64,000 nucleotides of DNA, taken from NCBI RefSeq assembly GCF_030418455.1, contig NZ_JAUHPW010000002.1, positions 124,001-188,000 of the forward strand, read 5' to 3'. Made by a program: the position numbers and the translations under genes. This stretch comes from Demequina litoralis (GTDB taxonomy: Bacteria; Actinomycetota; Actinomycetes; Actinomycetales; Demequinaceae). The notes under the pieces were generated by a model that saw only the letters and a list, made by a program, of their open reading frames with translations, was not told the origin of the DNA and made no database searches. This document shows, in pieces, positions 1 to 8,103 of the stretch (positions are counted from its first letter, which is position 1; every line of letters starts with the position of its first letter).

Positions 1-276
1 GTCCATGCACAGGTCCTCGGCGCGCATCCAGCGCGCGACCTTCGACGAGAGGAACGCCTTCGACGCGTAGTAGACGTCGACCCTGGCGCCGTGGCGGCCG
101 AAGGCGGCGGTGAAGGAGTCGCGGAACGCGGCGGCGCGCGCCCGCATGTCCTCCTCGTCGACCACGTACAGCGGCGTGCCGAAGCGGCCCGCGAGCTCGC
201 GCACGTCGACGCCGCCCACGGACAGGGCGCCGTCCTCGCCGCGCGCGACGGTCCTCGAGAACACGGCGGCGGTCAT
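1..276 (-). CDS. lysA: Diaminopimelate decarboxylase, N-terminal part (cut by window start)
   Basis: Only the first 92 codons are in the window; the gene continues beyond base 1. The translation begins MTAAVFSRTVARG and carries YYASKAF at residues 69-75, where Lys73 is the expected PLP-binding lysine of the alanine-racemase-like barrel. The family decarboxylates meso-diaminopimelate to L-lysine, the last step of lysine synthesis, in the cytosol. The ATG lies two bases after the argS stop (TGACGATG), so the two are almost certainly one transcript. An argS-lysA order is common in actinobacteria. Identity rests on the N-terminus alone but the motif is clear. Confidence 0.9.
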   Translation of the reverse strand, partial: MTAAVFSRTVARGEDGALSVGGVDVRELAGRFGTPLYVVDEEDMRARAAAFRDSFTAAFGRHGARVDVYYASKAFLSSKVARWMRAEDLCMD

Positions 277-278
277 CG

Positions 279-1952
279 TCACATCCTCTCGGGGGCGGCC
301 ACGCCAAGCAGGTGGAGGCCGTTGCGCAGCACCTGGCCCGTCGCATCGTTCACCCACAGGCGCGTGCGGTGGAGGTCGGTGACCTCCTCGTCGCCCTGCG
401 GCGTGACGCGGGTGCGGTCGTACCACTGGTTGAAGGCCGCGGCCACGTCCTCGAGGTAGCGCGCGATGCGGTGCTGCTCGCGGAACTCGACGGCCTGCGC
501 GACCACGCGCGGGAACTCGCCGAGGATGCCGAGCAGCTTGGCCTCCGACTCGTGCGTGAGCAGCGACGGGTCGAAGCCGTCCTCGCGGCGGATGCCGTAC
601 TCGGCGGCGTTGCGCGCGACGCCGGCGGTGCGGGCGTGCGCGTACTGGACGTAGAACACGGGGTTCGAGTTCGACTGCGAGGCGAGCAGGTCGAGATCGA
701 TGTCGATCGGCGTGTCCGCGCTCGAGCGGGCCAGCGCGTACCGGGCGGCGTCGACGCCGACGGCCTCGACGAGGTCCTCGATCGTCACCACGGTGCCGGC
801 GCGCTTGGACATGCGGACCGGCTTGCCGTCCTTGACGAGGTTGACCAGCTGGCCGATCTTCACCTCGACGGTGTCGGCGTCGTCGCCGAACGCGGCCGCG
901 GCGGCCTTGAGGCGCGCGATGTAGCCGTGGTGGTCCGCGCCGAGCAGGTAGATGCACAGGTCGGCGCCGCGGTGGCGCTTGTCCTTGAAGTACGCGAGGT
1001 CTCCCGCGATGTACGCGGGACGGCCGTCGGACTTGATGACGACGCGGTCCTTGTCGTCGCCGTAGTCGGTCGAGCGGAGCCACCAGGCGCCGTCCTTCTC
1101 GTACAGCGCGCCGGTGGACTTCAGCTGCTCGATGGCCTTGTCGACGGCGCCCGAGTGGTGCAGCGAGTCCTCGTGGAAGTACACGTCGAAGTCGACGCCG
1201 AACGCGTGGAGCTGGTCCTTGATCTGCTGGAACATCAGCGCGACGCCGTGCTTGCGGAAGAACTCCAGCTGCTCCTCGCGGGGCAGCTCGAGCGGGTCGC
1301 TGTAGCCGCCCGCGGCGGCCTCGGCCATCACCTCGTTGGCGATGTCCTGGATGTACTCGCCGCCGTAGCCGTCCTCGGGCGCATCCTCGCCGGTGACGAC
1401 CGCGAGCAGCGACGCCGCGAAGCGGTCGATCTGCGCGCCGTGGTCGTTGAAGTAGTACTCGCGCACCACCTCGGCGCCGTGGAACTCCAGAAGGCGCGCG
1501 AGCGAGTCGCCCACGGCCGCCCAGCGGGTGCCGCCGATGTGGACGGGGCCGGTGGGGTTCGCGGAGACGAACTCGACGTTGACGACCTTGCCGGTGAGGG
1601 ACTCGCCGCGGCCGTAGTCGTCGCCGAACTCGACGATGCCCTTGGCGAGCAGGCCGGCGGCGTCCGCGTCGAGGCGGATGTTGATGAAGCCGGGGCCCGC
1701 GACGTCGGCCGACGCGATGCCGTCGATCTCGGCGAGGCGCTCGACCAGGGTCTCGGCGAACTCGCGGGGGTTGGTGCCCGCCTTCTTCGCGAGCTGCATG
1801 GCGACGTTGGTCGCCCAGTCGCCGTGCTCGCGCTGACGCGGTCGCTCGACGCGCACCTCCGGGACGTCGAACGGGGACAGCTGGAAGTCGCTGTCGTCGA
1901 TGCCGGCCAGGATGGCGGCGCGGATGGTCGCGGAGAGCTCTTCGGGGGTCAC
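279..1952 (-). CDS. argS: Arginyl-tRNA synthetase
   Basis: A 557-residue class I aminoacyl-tRNA synthetase that charges tRNA-Arg in the cytosol. The N-terminal additional domain (about residues 1-90) leads into the nucleotide-binding fold with [12 protein letters not shown] (HIGH box at 138-141). A KMSKS-like MSKRAGT follows at 382-388, then the helical anticodon-binding domain, ending LGVAAPERM. Length is normal. The start is a GTG ([10 protein letters not shown]). It is the first gene of the argS-lysA unit and follows the metallo-beta-lactamase gene by 9 bases, so the three may be co-transcribed. A tRNA-Arg gene lies about 1.3 kb upstream on the other strand. Confidence 0.96.
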   Translation of the reverse strand: MTPEELSATIRAAILAGIDDSDFQLSPFDVPEVRVERPRQREHGDWATNVAMQLAKKAGTNPREFAETLVERLAEIDGIASADVAGPGFINIRLDADAAGLLAKGIVEFGDDYGRGESLTGKVVNVEFVSANPTGPVHIGGTRWAAVGDSLARLLEFHGAEVVREYYFNDHGAQIDRFAASLLAVVTGEDAPEDGYGGEYIQDIANEVMAEAAAGGYSDPLELPREEQLEFFRKHGVALMFQQIKDQLHAFGVDFDVYFHEDSLHHSGAVDKAIEQLKSTGALYEKDGAWWLRSTDYGDDKDRVVIKSDGRPAYIAGDLAYFKDKRHRGADLCIYLLGADHHGYIARLKAAAAAFGDDADTVEVKIGQLVNLVKDGKPVRMSKRAGTVVTIEDLVEAVGVDAARYALARSSADTPIDIDLDLLASQSNSNPVFYVQYAHARTAGVARNAAEYGIRREDGFDPSLLTHESEAKLLGILGEFPRVVAQAVEFREQHRIARYLEDVAAAFNQWYDRTRVTPQGDEEVTDLHRTRLWVNDATGQVLRNGLHLLGVAAPERM

Positions 1953-1961
1953 CAGGCCATT

Positions 1962-2744
1962 CTAGGCGTGGGCGGGCGTGGTCCTCGCGCGCGGCAGCCG
2001 GACCGCCGCCCCCTTCTCCAGGAGGACGATGCGGTCGCGGGCCGGGTCGCCCTCGACGGCCCTGCGGAAGGCGGCCCGCGGCTCGGAGAAGTGGGCCCAG
2101 TCGTCGACGTGGACGGGGACGACGGCCGCCGCGGGCCACAGGTCCGCGATCGCCGCGGTGCGCGCGGCGTCGACGGTGAGCAGCGCATCGTCCAGCCGGG
2201 CCACCCGCGCGGCGCCGGCGCACACCAGCGCGATGCCCACGTCCGGGAAGCGGTGCGCGACCTGCGCGGCGACCTCGACCTCCGAGTTGTCGCCGGAGAA
2301 GTACAGGGTGGGCTGCTCCGGCGCCTCGAGGACGAAGCCGGTGACCTCGGCCAGCCGGTCGAGCATCGAGGAGGGGCCGTGCTGCGCGGGGACCGCGGTG
2401 ATGCGGACGGGCGCGTGCGCCCCGTAGACGGTCACGCTGTGCCACGGCTTGAGCCCGACGACGCCGGGGTTGCGGGAGGCCGCGCCCGGCGTCGACAGCA
2501 CGTGCCCGGCGCCCGCGAGCGCGGCGCGGCCCGCGTGGTCGAGGTTGTCCTCGTGCTCGTCGTGCGACAGCAGCACGAGGTGGACGTGCCCGATGTGCTC
2601 GGGGCCGAAGGCGGGCCCCGCCAGCTTGGCGAGGTTGCCGTAGGCGCCGGGCGGGTCGAACGTCGGGTCGGTGAGGAGGGTGAGGCCGGCGTAGCCGACC
2701 ACCACGGTGGGGCCGCCCACCAGGGAGAGCTCGACATCGGGCAT
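1962..2744 (-). CDS. Metallo-beta-lactamase-fold hydrolase
   Basis: A 260-residue protein of the metallo-beta-lactamase superfamily (UlaG/UPF0173-like branch), probably cytosolic. The metal-binding loop reads LLSHDEHEDNLD at residues 58-69. The first His and the Asp are in place, but the usual HxHxDH is altered to HxxHxDN, a variant I believe occurs in this branch. Later His and Asp residues (FSGDNSEVE, PVHVDDWAHF) could complete the metal site. The substrate cannot be predicted. It sits just upstream of argS in the same direction. Two copies of GGACGATGCG, at 2024 and 2184 in opposite orientations, lie within its 3' half. Confidence 0.8.
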   Translation of the reverse strand: MPDVELSLVGGPTVVVGYAGLTLLTDPTFDPPGAYGNLAKLAGPAFGPEHIGHVHLVLLSHDEHEDNLDHAGRAALAGAGHVLSTPGAASRNPGVVGLKPWHSVTVYGAHAPVRITAVPAQHGPSSMLDRLAEVTGFVLEAPEQPTLYFSGDNSEVEVAAQVAHRFPDVGIALVCAGAARVARLDDALLTVDAARTAAIADLWPAAAVVPVHVDDWAHFSEPRAAFRRAVEGDPARDRIVLLEKGAAVRLPRARTTPAHA

Positions 2745-2795
2745 GCGATCAGTGTGGCCCGCGGCGCGCGCGGCTGCCTCGCGGGCGGTGGCTCC

Positions 2796-3152
2796 CTACG
2801 GCAGGAGGCGGCCGACCGGGTCGGAGCACTGGACCGGGAAGGACTCCGCGCACTCCTCGACCCAGACCTCGAGGCGGTCGCCCACCGACACGTCGGACCC
2901 GCCGAGCGCCTCGCCGCCGGGCCCCTCAAGCCCGCCCTGCTCGGCGAACTCGAACACGGTGCCCTCGAAGTACTCGTCGCCGGGGTCGGGCGCGAAACCC
3001 ACCGCGATGACCCCGGTCGCGTCCTCGACGCTCGTGACGGTGCCCACGGCGTCCGGGGCGCGGCTGTCGCGCACGTCGTCGCCTCCGCGGGCCTCGCAGG
3101 CCGCGAGCGCGAGCGCCAGCGAGGCGGCTGCGACGACGGGGCGGATGCGCAC
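2796..3152 (-). CDS. Small secreted lipoprotein, hypothetical
   Basis: A 118-residue protein with a lipoprotein signal peptide: basic start (MRIRPVV), hydrophobic stretch, and lipobox LAAC with the lipidated Cys at residue 19. The mature part is short and acidic, with a predicted beta-rich stretch (GTVTSVEDATGVIAVGF) and two further cysteines near the C-terminus (VEECAESFPVQC) that could form a disulfide. I do not recognise a family. It is expected on the outer face of the membrane. It lies 51 bases upstream of the metallo-beta-lactamase gene, same strand, and its promoter region borders that of the divergent tRNA-Arg. Confidence 0.7.
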   Translation of the reverse strand: MRIRPVVAAASLALALAACEARGGDDVRDSRAPDAVGTVTSVEDATGVIAVGFAPDPGDEYFEGTVFEFAEQGGLEGPGGEALGGSDVSVGDRLEVWVEECAESFPVQCSDPVGRLLP

Positions 3153-3265
3153 GCCTCAGCATCCCACGAGGTGCCGGGCGGGGCCGGGCGGATCCCGGCC
3201 GCCGCGGGGGTCCCGCGGCGCCGCGCCCTGCTGATATCCTCGTTCGGCCCGGCCAGTCCGGGCGG

Positions 3266-3338
3266 GCCCCCGTAGCTCAGCGGATAGAGCGCCGGTTTCC
3301 GGTACCGTAGGTCGCAGGTTCGATTCCTGTCGGGGGCG
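3266..3338 (+). tRNA. tRNA-Arg (anticodon CCG)
   Basis: The cloverleaf folds by eye: acceptor GCCCCCG/CGGGGGC, D-arm GCTC...GAGC, anticodon stem CCGGT/ACCGT (one mismatch at the base), loop TTCCGGT with CCG at 3299-3301, variable loop AGGTC, T-arm GCAGG-TTCGATT-CCTGT, discriminator G. CCA is not encoded. It reads CGG codons. A strong terminator follows 12 bases downstream, so it is a single-gene transcript. Confidence 0.97.
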
Positions 3339-3350
3339 CTCTTCCTGAAC

Positions 3351-3376
3351 GAGGCCCGGTGCATGCGCCGGGCCTC
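3351..3376 (+). terminator. Terminator after tRNA-Arg
   Basis: A perfect 9-bp stem GAGGCCCGG / CCGGGCCTC with an 8-base loop, followed by TTGT. It lies directly after the tRNA-Arg gene and is well placed to end that transcript. Confidence 0.85.
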
Positions 3377-3575
3377 TTGTCATGTCCGCACCACCGCCGT
3401 CCTACCTGGGAATTCTCCTGACAGGAGCACGCGGGCCAGGACCCGAGGTCCCGGGCCGAGCCGCGCGGGCCCCGCTACCGTGGCGCCGACCTCACCGACG
3501 AGCGACGCGACACCGCGCGAGCCCGTCCCCGCCTCGCCACCGCCGTGCCGCAGCACAGACCAGGAAGCGGGCGAC

Positions 3576-4718
3576 ATGGGCACGATGGCACGCGGCGCGA
3601 TGACCACGATCTACACGAAGGCGGTCAAGCCGACCATCTTCAGGATCCATCCCGACAAGGTGCACGACGGGATGATCGTGCAGGGGTCGCGGATCCAGCG
3701 GCTGACCCCCGTCCTCGCGGCCGCGGAGACGCTGCTCGCGCACGAGGACCCCGCCCTCGAGACCGAGGCGTACGGCCTGACGCTGCGCAACCCGCTCGGG
3801 CTCGGCGCGGGGCTCGACAAGAACGTCGCGATCCCCGGGATCCTGCAGATGACCGGCTTCGGCTTCCTCACCTTCGGCTCCGTCACCTCGCGCGTGTGCG
3901 CCGGCAACCCCCGGCCGTGGTTCCACCGGCTCCCGGAGCAGGAGTCGCTCGTGGTGCACGTCGGCCTCGCGAACGGCGGCGCCGAGGCGGTCGCGGCACG
4001 CCTGCGCGCGCTCGCCGCGGCGGCGGACCCGCGCCTCACGTCGCTCCCGTTCAAGATCTCGATCGCCCGCACCAACGACGGCCGCACGGGCGACGTCGAC
4101 GAGGGCATCGACGACTACGTCAGGTCCGTGCGCGCCCTCGACGGGCTCAGCCCGCTCCTCGAGCTCAACGTCTCGTGCCCCAACACCATGGTCGGCGAGG
4201 CCTTCACCGCGCCCGAGGCCCTCGACCGGCTGCTCGCCGCGGTCGACGCCGCCGCGCCGTCGCAGCGCATCGTGCTGAAGATGCCGTCCGACAAGACGTG
4301 GGAGCACTTCCGCGACCTGGTGGACGTCGCGCTCGACCACCGCGTCGACGGCCTCACCCTGACCAACCTGCGCAAGGATCGCGACGGCATCGGCATGGAC
4401 CCCGCGATCCGGGGCAACCTGTCGGGCCGGCCCGTGCGCGACCTCAGCACCGAGATCCTGCGCCGCACGTACCTGCACGCGGGCGACCGGCTCACCCTCG
4501 CGGGCCTGGGCGGGGTGTTCGACGGCCGCCACGCGTACGACAAGATCACGGCGGGCGCCACGCTCGTCGAGCTCGTGTCCGGCCTGGTGTTCCGCGGCCC
4601 CGCCGTGGTCGGCACGATCGCCGCGGAGCTGGTCGAGCTCGCGCGCGCCGACGGCTTCGATCGGGTGCAGGACGCCGTGGGCTCGCGCGCCGACTCCCCC
4701 GTCCCCGCCGCGGGCTGA
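3576..4718 (+). CDS. Dihydroorotate dehydrogenase family protein (class 2-like)
   Basis: A 380-residue FMN-binding TIM-barrel protein. Family features: GLGAGLDKN (flavin and orotate site), GFGFLTFGSVTSR, the loop NVSCPNT, LTLTN, and the C-terminal phosphate-binding GLGGVFDGRHAYDKI. Length and the N-terminal segment before the barrel resemble class 2 (membrane-associated, quinone-linked) enzymes. However, the catalytic loop has Cys where class 2 normally has Ser (NxSSPNT), as in class 1. It may therefore be a paralogue rather than the pyrimidine-pathway PyrD. ATG 3576 was chosen because AGGAAG precedes it by 8 bases; ATGs at 3585 and 3600 are alternatives. It stands alone, convergent with the DUF202 genes. 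Confidence 0.85.
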   Translation: MGTMARGAMTTIYTKAVKPTIFRIHPDKVHDGMIVQGSRIQRLTPVLAAAETLLAHEDPALETEAYGLTLRNPLGLGAGLDKNVAIPGILQMTGFGFLTFGSVTSRVCAGNPRPWFHRLPEQESLVVHVGLANGGAEAVAARLRALAAAADPRLTSLPFKISIARTNDGRTGDVDEGIDDYVRSVRALDGLSPLLELNVSCPNTMVGEAFTAPEALDRLLAAVDAAAPSQRIVLKMPSDKTWEHFRDLVDVALDHRVDGLTLTNLRKDRDGIGMDPAIRGNLSGRPVRDLSTEILRRTYLHAGDRLTLAGLGGVFDGRHAYDKITAGATLVELVSGLVFRGPAVVGTIAAELVELARADGFDRVQDAVGSRADSPVPAAG

Positions 4719-4737
4719 GGGCGCGGACCCCTCGCGG

Positions 4738-5064
4738 TCAGCGACCGAGCGCGTAGGCGAGGCATGCCACGCCCAGCAGCACCACGCTGGCGGTCAGCCC
4801 GGCGACGGCGACGCCCGGTCCGGGATGCCGGCCGGTCCGGTGGAGGTGGCGGTGCACCGCGCGGTAGCGCATCGTCGCGACCATGAGCGTCGCGATCGCG
4901 CACGCGGCGCCCGCGAAGGCCAGCACCACCGCCGGCAGCCCCGCGGGGAGGAACAGCTGGGCGGCCGCGACCGCCGCCACGGCGAAGGCGAGGGCGGTGC
5001 GCTGCCACGCCAGCGCCGTGCGCTCGAGCGCGAGCCCGTCGTCGTAGACCCGGTCCTCGCTCAC
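4738..5064 (-). CDS. DUF202 family membrane protein (second of pair)
   Basis: A 108-residue protein, starting with a GTG that overlaps the stop of the preceding DUF202 gene (GTGA), so translation is probably coupled. The N-terminal ERTALAWQRTALAF matches the DUF202 signature. Three hydrophobic segments follow (about residues 25-45, 48-66 and 85-105). Members are small inner-membrane proteins of unproven role. It ends 20 bases from the convergent dihydroorotate-dehydrogenase-family gene. The two adjacent paralogues may form a hetero-oligomer, which is an inference. Confidence 0.8.
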   Translation of the reverse strand: MSEDRVYDDGLALERTALAWQRTALAFAVAAVAAAQLFLPAGLPAVVLAFAGAACAIATLMVATMRYRAVHRHLHRTGRHPGPGVAVAGLTASVVLLGVACLAYALGR

Positions 5065-5423
5065 ACGAGCATCCCCACGACGACGAGGACCATCCCGACG
5101 ACCACGCCGACGGTGACGAGGATCCCGACCCGCGGGCCCGGCAGCGGCGTGCCGAGCCGCAGCGCACGCTCGGCCCTCAGCCACCCGACCAGCCCCGAGA
5201 CCCCCGCGACGATGCCGAGCCCGCTGAAGAGCACCGCGACGATGAGCCTCAGGGTCGGGTGGACCGGCGCGTCGAGCGCCTCGAGGCCCACGCCGGCCGC
5301 GAACAGCGCGAGAGCGGTCCGGGTCCACGCGAGGTAGGTGCGCTCGTTCGCGAGCGAGAAGCGGGCGTCGGGCGCGTCGCCCACGCCGTAGACGCGGCGC
5401 GGGAACCCCGGCGAGTCGGCCAT
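5061..5423 (-). CDS. DUF202 family membrane protein (first of pair)
   Basis: A 120-residue membrane protein with the DUF202/YidH-type signature LANERTYLAWTRTALAL near residues 24-40. Three predicted membrane helices follow: about 35-50, 60-82 and 97-120. It heads the two-gene unit with the overlapping second DUF202 protein. YidH-like proteins are common in bacterial envelopes but have no established activity. The start MADSPGFPRR is the only well-placed one. Confidence 0.83.
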   Translation of the reverse strand: MADSPGFPRRVYGVGDAPDARFSLANERTYLAWTRTALALFAAGVGLEALDAPVHPTLRLIVAVLFSGLGIVAGVSGLVGWLRAERALRLGTPLPGPRVGILVTVGVVVGMVLVVVGMLV

Positions 5424-5451
5424 AAGGCCAGCGTAGGTCGGGAGCGGCCGC

Positions 5452-5919
5452 TCAGGAGAGCGGCACGAGCACCGCCGTGCCGTCCAGCGCGCGGTCGCCC
5501 TCGACGTCGACCTCGCAGATCAGGTGCTCCTCGCTGTCGAGCCACCACACCACGGTGACGTGGTCGCGGCCCTGCTCCGCGAGCGCGGCGGCCGAGGCGT
5601 CCGCCTCGGACCCGTCGACCTCGACCCCCGCGGACTCGAGCAGCCCCTGCTGCTCGAGGAACGCGCGCAGGTCGCGCCACTCGGACGCGCCGTAGACGTC
5701 CCCGGCGACGATGCGGGCGAGGGTCTCCCCGTCCTCCGCGGAGGCGGCGTAGGCCGCCTCGCACGCGCGCACCGCGTCCGACCTGCCCGCGCTCATCCCC
5801 GAGCGCAGGCTCGCCGCGACGAACGCGCCGACCACCACGAGCAACGCGATCGACGCCGCGATCACGAGCGGCAGCCAGGTGCGCGGGGTTGCGGGCTCTG
5901 GCTGGTCGGGTCCGGGCAT
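5452..5919 (-). CDS. Single-pass membrane protein, hypothetical
   Basis: A 155-residue protein with a short cytoplasmic tail (MPGPDQPEPATPRTW), one membrane helix at about residues 16-38, and an extracytoplasmic domain. That domain has two Cys (VRACEAAYAAS, LICEVDVEG) that could pair. I do not recognise the family. It starts 10 bases after the stop of alanine dehydrogenase on the same strand, suggesting co-transcription. ATG 5919 is the best start because upstream in-frame codons run into ald. Confidence 0.65.
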   Translation of the reverse strand: MPGPDQPEPATPRTWLPLVIAASIALLVVVGAFVAASLRSGMSAGRSDAVRACEAAYAASAEDGETLARIVAGDVYGASEWRDLRAFLEQQGLLESAGVEVDGSEADASAAALAEQGRDHVTVVWWLDSEEHLICEVDVEGDRALDGTAVLVPLS

Positions 5920-5929
5920 GGCCCTCAGC

Positions 5930-7018
5930 CTAGGCGGGCGCCGGCGCCTCCCCGAGCGCCGCGGCCACGGCGGGGTGGACGATGCGCCCGTCCCGCACGT
6001 TGACCCCGGCGGCGAGCGCCGGGTCGGCGTCCACCGCATCGTCCACCCCGTCGGCGAGGCGCAGCACGTACGGCAGCGTGACGTTGGTGAGGGCCCGTGT
6101 CGCCGTGACGCCGACCGCGGCGGGCATGTTCGCGACCGCGTACAGGAGCGAGCCTGCGACCCGTCGCACCGGGTCCTCGTGCGTCGTGGGCCGCGAGTCC
6201 TCGAAGCAGCCGCCCTGGTCGATGGCGATGTCGACGAGGACGCTGCCGGGAGCCATCGCCTCGACCATCGCGTGCGTGACGACCTTCGGCGCGGGCCGTC
6301 CGGGCACCAGGACGGCGCCGATGACGAGGTCGGACGCGCGCACCTCCGCCTCGATCGCGTGCGCGGTGGAGACGACGGTGCGCACCCGGCCGGCGTGGCG
6401 CTCGTCGAGGCGGCGCAGCGCGGCCAGGGACAGGTCGACCGCGGTGACGTCCGCGCCGAGGGCCGCGGCCTGCGCGACCGCCTGGGACCCGGCGACCCCC
6501 GCGCCGAGCACGGTGACACGCGCACCGGGGACGCCGGGGACACCCGCGAGCAGCACGCCGCGCCCGCCGTGCGGGCTCAGCAGGTGGTGCGCGCCGGCGA
6601 GCACCGCGAGGCGCCCCGCGACCTCGCTCATCGGGGTGAGCAGGGGCAGCGAGCCGTCCGGGAGCTGCACGGTGTCGTACGACAGCGCCGTGGTCCCGGC
6701 CGCCCGCAGCGCCGCCGCGAGCGCGGGGTTGGCGGCGAGGTGGAGGAACGTGAGCAGCGCGTTGCCGCGCAGCAGCGGCAGCTCCTCGGGCTGCGGCTCC
6801 TTGACCTTGACCACCAGGTCGGCGGCCCACGCGTCCGGCGCGGCGACGAGGCGCGCGCCGGCGGCCTCGAGGTCCGCGTCGGCGATGCCCGCGCCGCGCC
6901 CGGCCCCGGCCTGGACGAGCACCTCGTGGCCGCGGGAGGTCAGCGCGTCGATGCCCGCGGGCGCGAGCGCGACCCGCGTCTCGCCGCTCTTGGTCTCGGC
7001 CGGGACCCCGACTCGCAC
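5930..7018 (-). CDS. ald: Alanine dehydrogenase
   Basis: A 362-residue NAD-dependent enzyme that interconverts L-alanine with pyruvate and ammonia. The N-terminal catalytic half begins VRVGVPAETKSGETRVAL and contains KVKEPQ with the conserved lysine. The Rossmann half has VTVLGAGVAGSQAV followed by VDLS, and ends in RALTNVTLPYVL. A GTG start at 7018 is supported by AAGGAGG four bases upstream. A 16-bp perfect inverted repeat built around two GGACGATGCG copies lies inside its 3' end at 5971-5986 and 6035-6050. A membrane protein gene follows closely downstream. Confidence 0.93.
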   Translation of the reverse strand: MRVGVPAETKSGETRVALAPAGIDALTSRGHEVLVQAGAGRGAGIADADLEAAGARLVAAPDAWAADLVVKVKEPQPEELPLLRGNALLTFLHLAANPALAAALRAAGTTALSYDTVQLPDGSLPLLTPMSEVAGRLAVLAGAHHLLSPHGGRGVLLAGVPGVPGARVTVLGAGVAGSQAVAQAAALGADVTAVDLSLAALRRLDERHAGRVRTVVSTAHAIEAEVRASDLVIGAVLVPGRPAPKVVTHAMVEAMAPGSVLVDIAIDQGGCFEDSRPTTHEDPVRRVAGSLLYAVANMPAAVGVTATRALTNVTLPYVLRLADGVDDAVDADPALAAGVNVRDGRIVHPAVAAALGEAPAPA

Positions 7019-7107
7019 ATGGCCTCCTTGCGATGCGCTCCTGCCTCCAGTCCTACACCCCGGGAGGTCTCCGCCGAGCCGCGACCCGCGCCGGCCCGGA
7101 CGCGGAA

Positions 7108-7135
7108 GAGCCCGCAACCTGGGGGTCGCGGGCTC
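7108..7135 (-). terminator. Terminator after the M15 peptidase gene
   Basis: An 8-bp perfect stem GAGCCCGC / GCGGGCTC with a 12-base loop, 20 bases past the M15 peptidase stop on the minus strand. No clear T-tract follows, as is usual in high-GC actinobacteria. Confidence 0.7.
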
Positions 7136-7155
7136 GAGGGCGGGCCGGGCCGGGC

Positions 7156-7950
7156 TCAGTAGTTGTCGTAGGTGTTGTACTCCCAGTGCCAGGGCTCGTA
7201 CTTCGAGGTCTTCGCCCAGTCGGGGTTCCAGAATCCGTACGTGCCGGCGTTGATCGACAGCCATGAGAAGTAGACGCCGGAGGCGTGGGTGCGGCAGAGG
7301 TCGACCGCGAGGCCGAGGCCGTGCATCGAGGTGCCCGGCGTCGCCGCGAGGTAGCCGCGGGTCGCCTTGGTCGAGTACTGGCTCGCGAGGTCGCGGTAGG
7401 TGCCGGAGAGGCAGATGTCGGTGCCGAACTCCGACCGGAAGCGCTCGTTGAGCGCGGTGAAGGCGAGCGCCGCGTCGGGGCGCAGGTACTGGCCGGCGAC
7501 CCACAGCTCGCACAGCTGGTCGCTGCGGAGCTGGCCGTTCGACATGTTGGGGTCGAAGTCGGGGTTGCAGTCGGGCAGCAGGTTCGAGGCGATCGGCACG
7601 TCGTTGGCGGTGAGGATCGCGCCCGAGCCGTCGTCGACGCTCGGCAGCGGCAGGTCCGAGGACTCGAACTGCGGCCCGGCGCCGAGGATCGCGGTCGCGG
7701 TCGTGGGCGCCTCGCCCTTGACCACGCCGGGCAGCTTCTCGGCGGCGTTCGCGTACGGCGCGATGGTGCCCATGACGGGGTAGACCACCATGGCGGCGAG
7801 GAAGCCGACGACGACGCCCGCGCGCGTGCCGTACTTGCGGCGCCGGCGCGAGGTGCGGACCTGGAGCTCCTGGGTGTGCTCGATGCGCCGCTCCTTGCGG
7901 GAGCGGTGGCCGGGGCGCGCTGCGTGGAATGCGCCTCGCTTGCTCACCAT
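7156..7950 (-). CDS. M15 family (VanY/D-Ala-D-Ala carboxypeptidase-like) peptidase
   Basis: A 264-residue protein with a long basic cytoplasmic N-terminus, one membrane segment (about residues 45-63, GVVVGFLAAMVVYPVMG) and an extracytoplasmic peptidase domain at the C-terminus. Zinc-site motifs of M15B peptidases are present: SMHGLGLAVD (His210, Asp217) and EPWHWEY (Glu252, His255). The family trims peptidoglycan stem peptides. The start is ATG 7950 or the next codon, GTG 7947; GGGAGG favours the latter by spacing. Upstream at 8027-8040 lies a TTACC-N4-GGTAA palindrome in an AT-rich patch. It is monocistronic and ends in a hairpin. Confidence 0.88.
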   Translation of the reverse strand: MVSKRGAFHAARPGHRSRKERRIEHTQELQVRTSRRRRKYGTRAGVVVGFLAAMVVYPVMGTIAPYANAAEKLPGVVKGEAPTTATAILGAGPQFESSDLPLPSVDDGSGAILTANDVPIASNLLPDCNPDFDPNMSNGQLRSDQLCELWVAGQYLRPDAALAFTALNERFRSEFGTDICLSGTYRDLASQYSTKATRGYLAATPGTSMHGLGLAVDLCRTHASGVYFSWLSINAGTYGFWNPDWAKTSKYEPWHWEYNTYDNY

Positions 7951-8026
7951 GGCCTCCCGGGGCATCGGACATCGGATACGACGGGCGCCCTGCGGTGTCA
8001 TCTCCGCCGGGCGTCCGCGTCAATTA

Positions 8027-8040
8027 TTACCAAACGGTAA
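8027..8040. promoter_or_regulatory. Palindromic operator candidate upstream of the M15 peptidase gene
   Basis: TTACC-AAAC-GGTAA in an unusually AT-rich patch, about 75 bases upstream of the peptidase start. Repeats containing GTAAC/GTTAC are targets of MtrA in several actinobacteria, and mtrA is in this window. The link is inferred. Confidence 0.45.
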
Positions 8041-8103
8041 CGATGCATCCAACCCCCGGGCGTGTCTTGTCCGTCACAGCGGCCGGGAACGGTCACCGTC
8101 CTG

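Noticed and set aside
312..3275. A 987-codon open frame on the plus strand
   Set aside because: It lies opposite argS, the metallo-beta-lactamase gene and the lipoprotein gene, is made of Arg/Val/Ala/Asp-rich low-complexity sequence, and has no recognisable domain. High G+C leaves opposite frames open.
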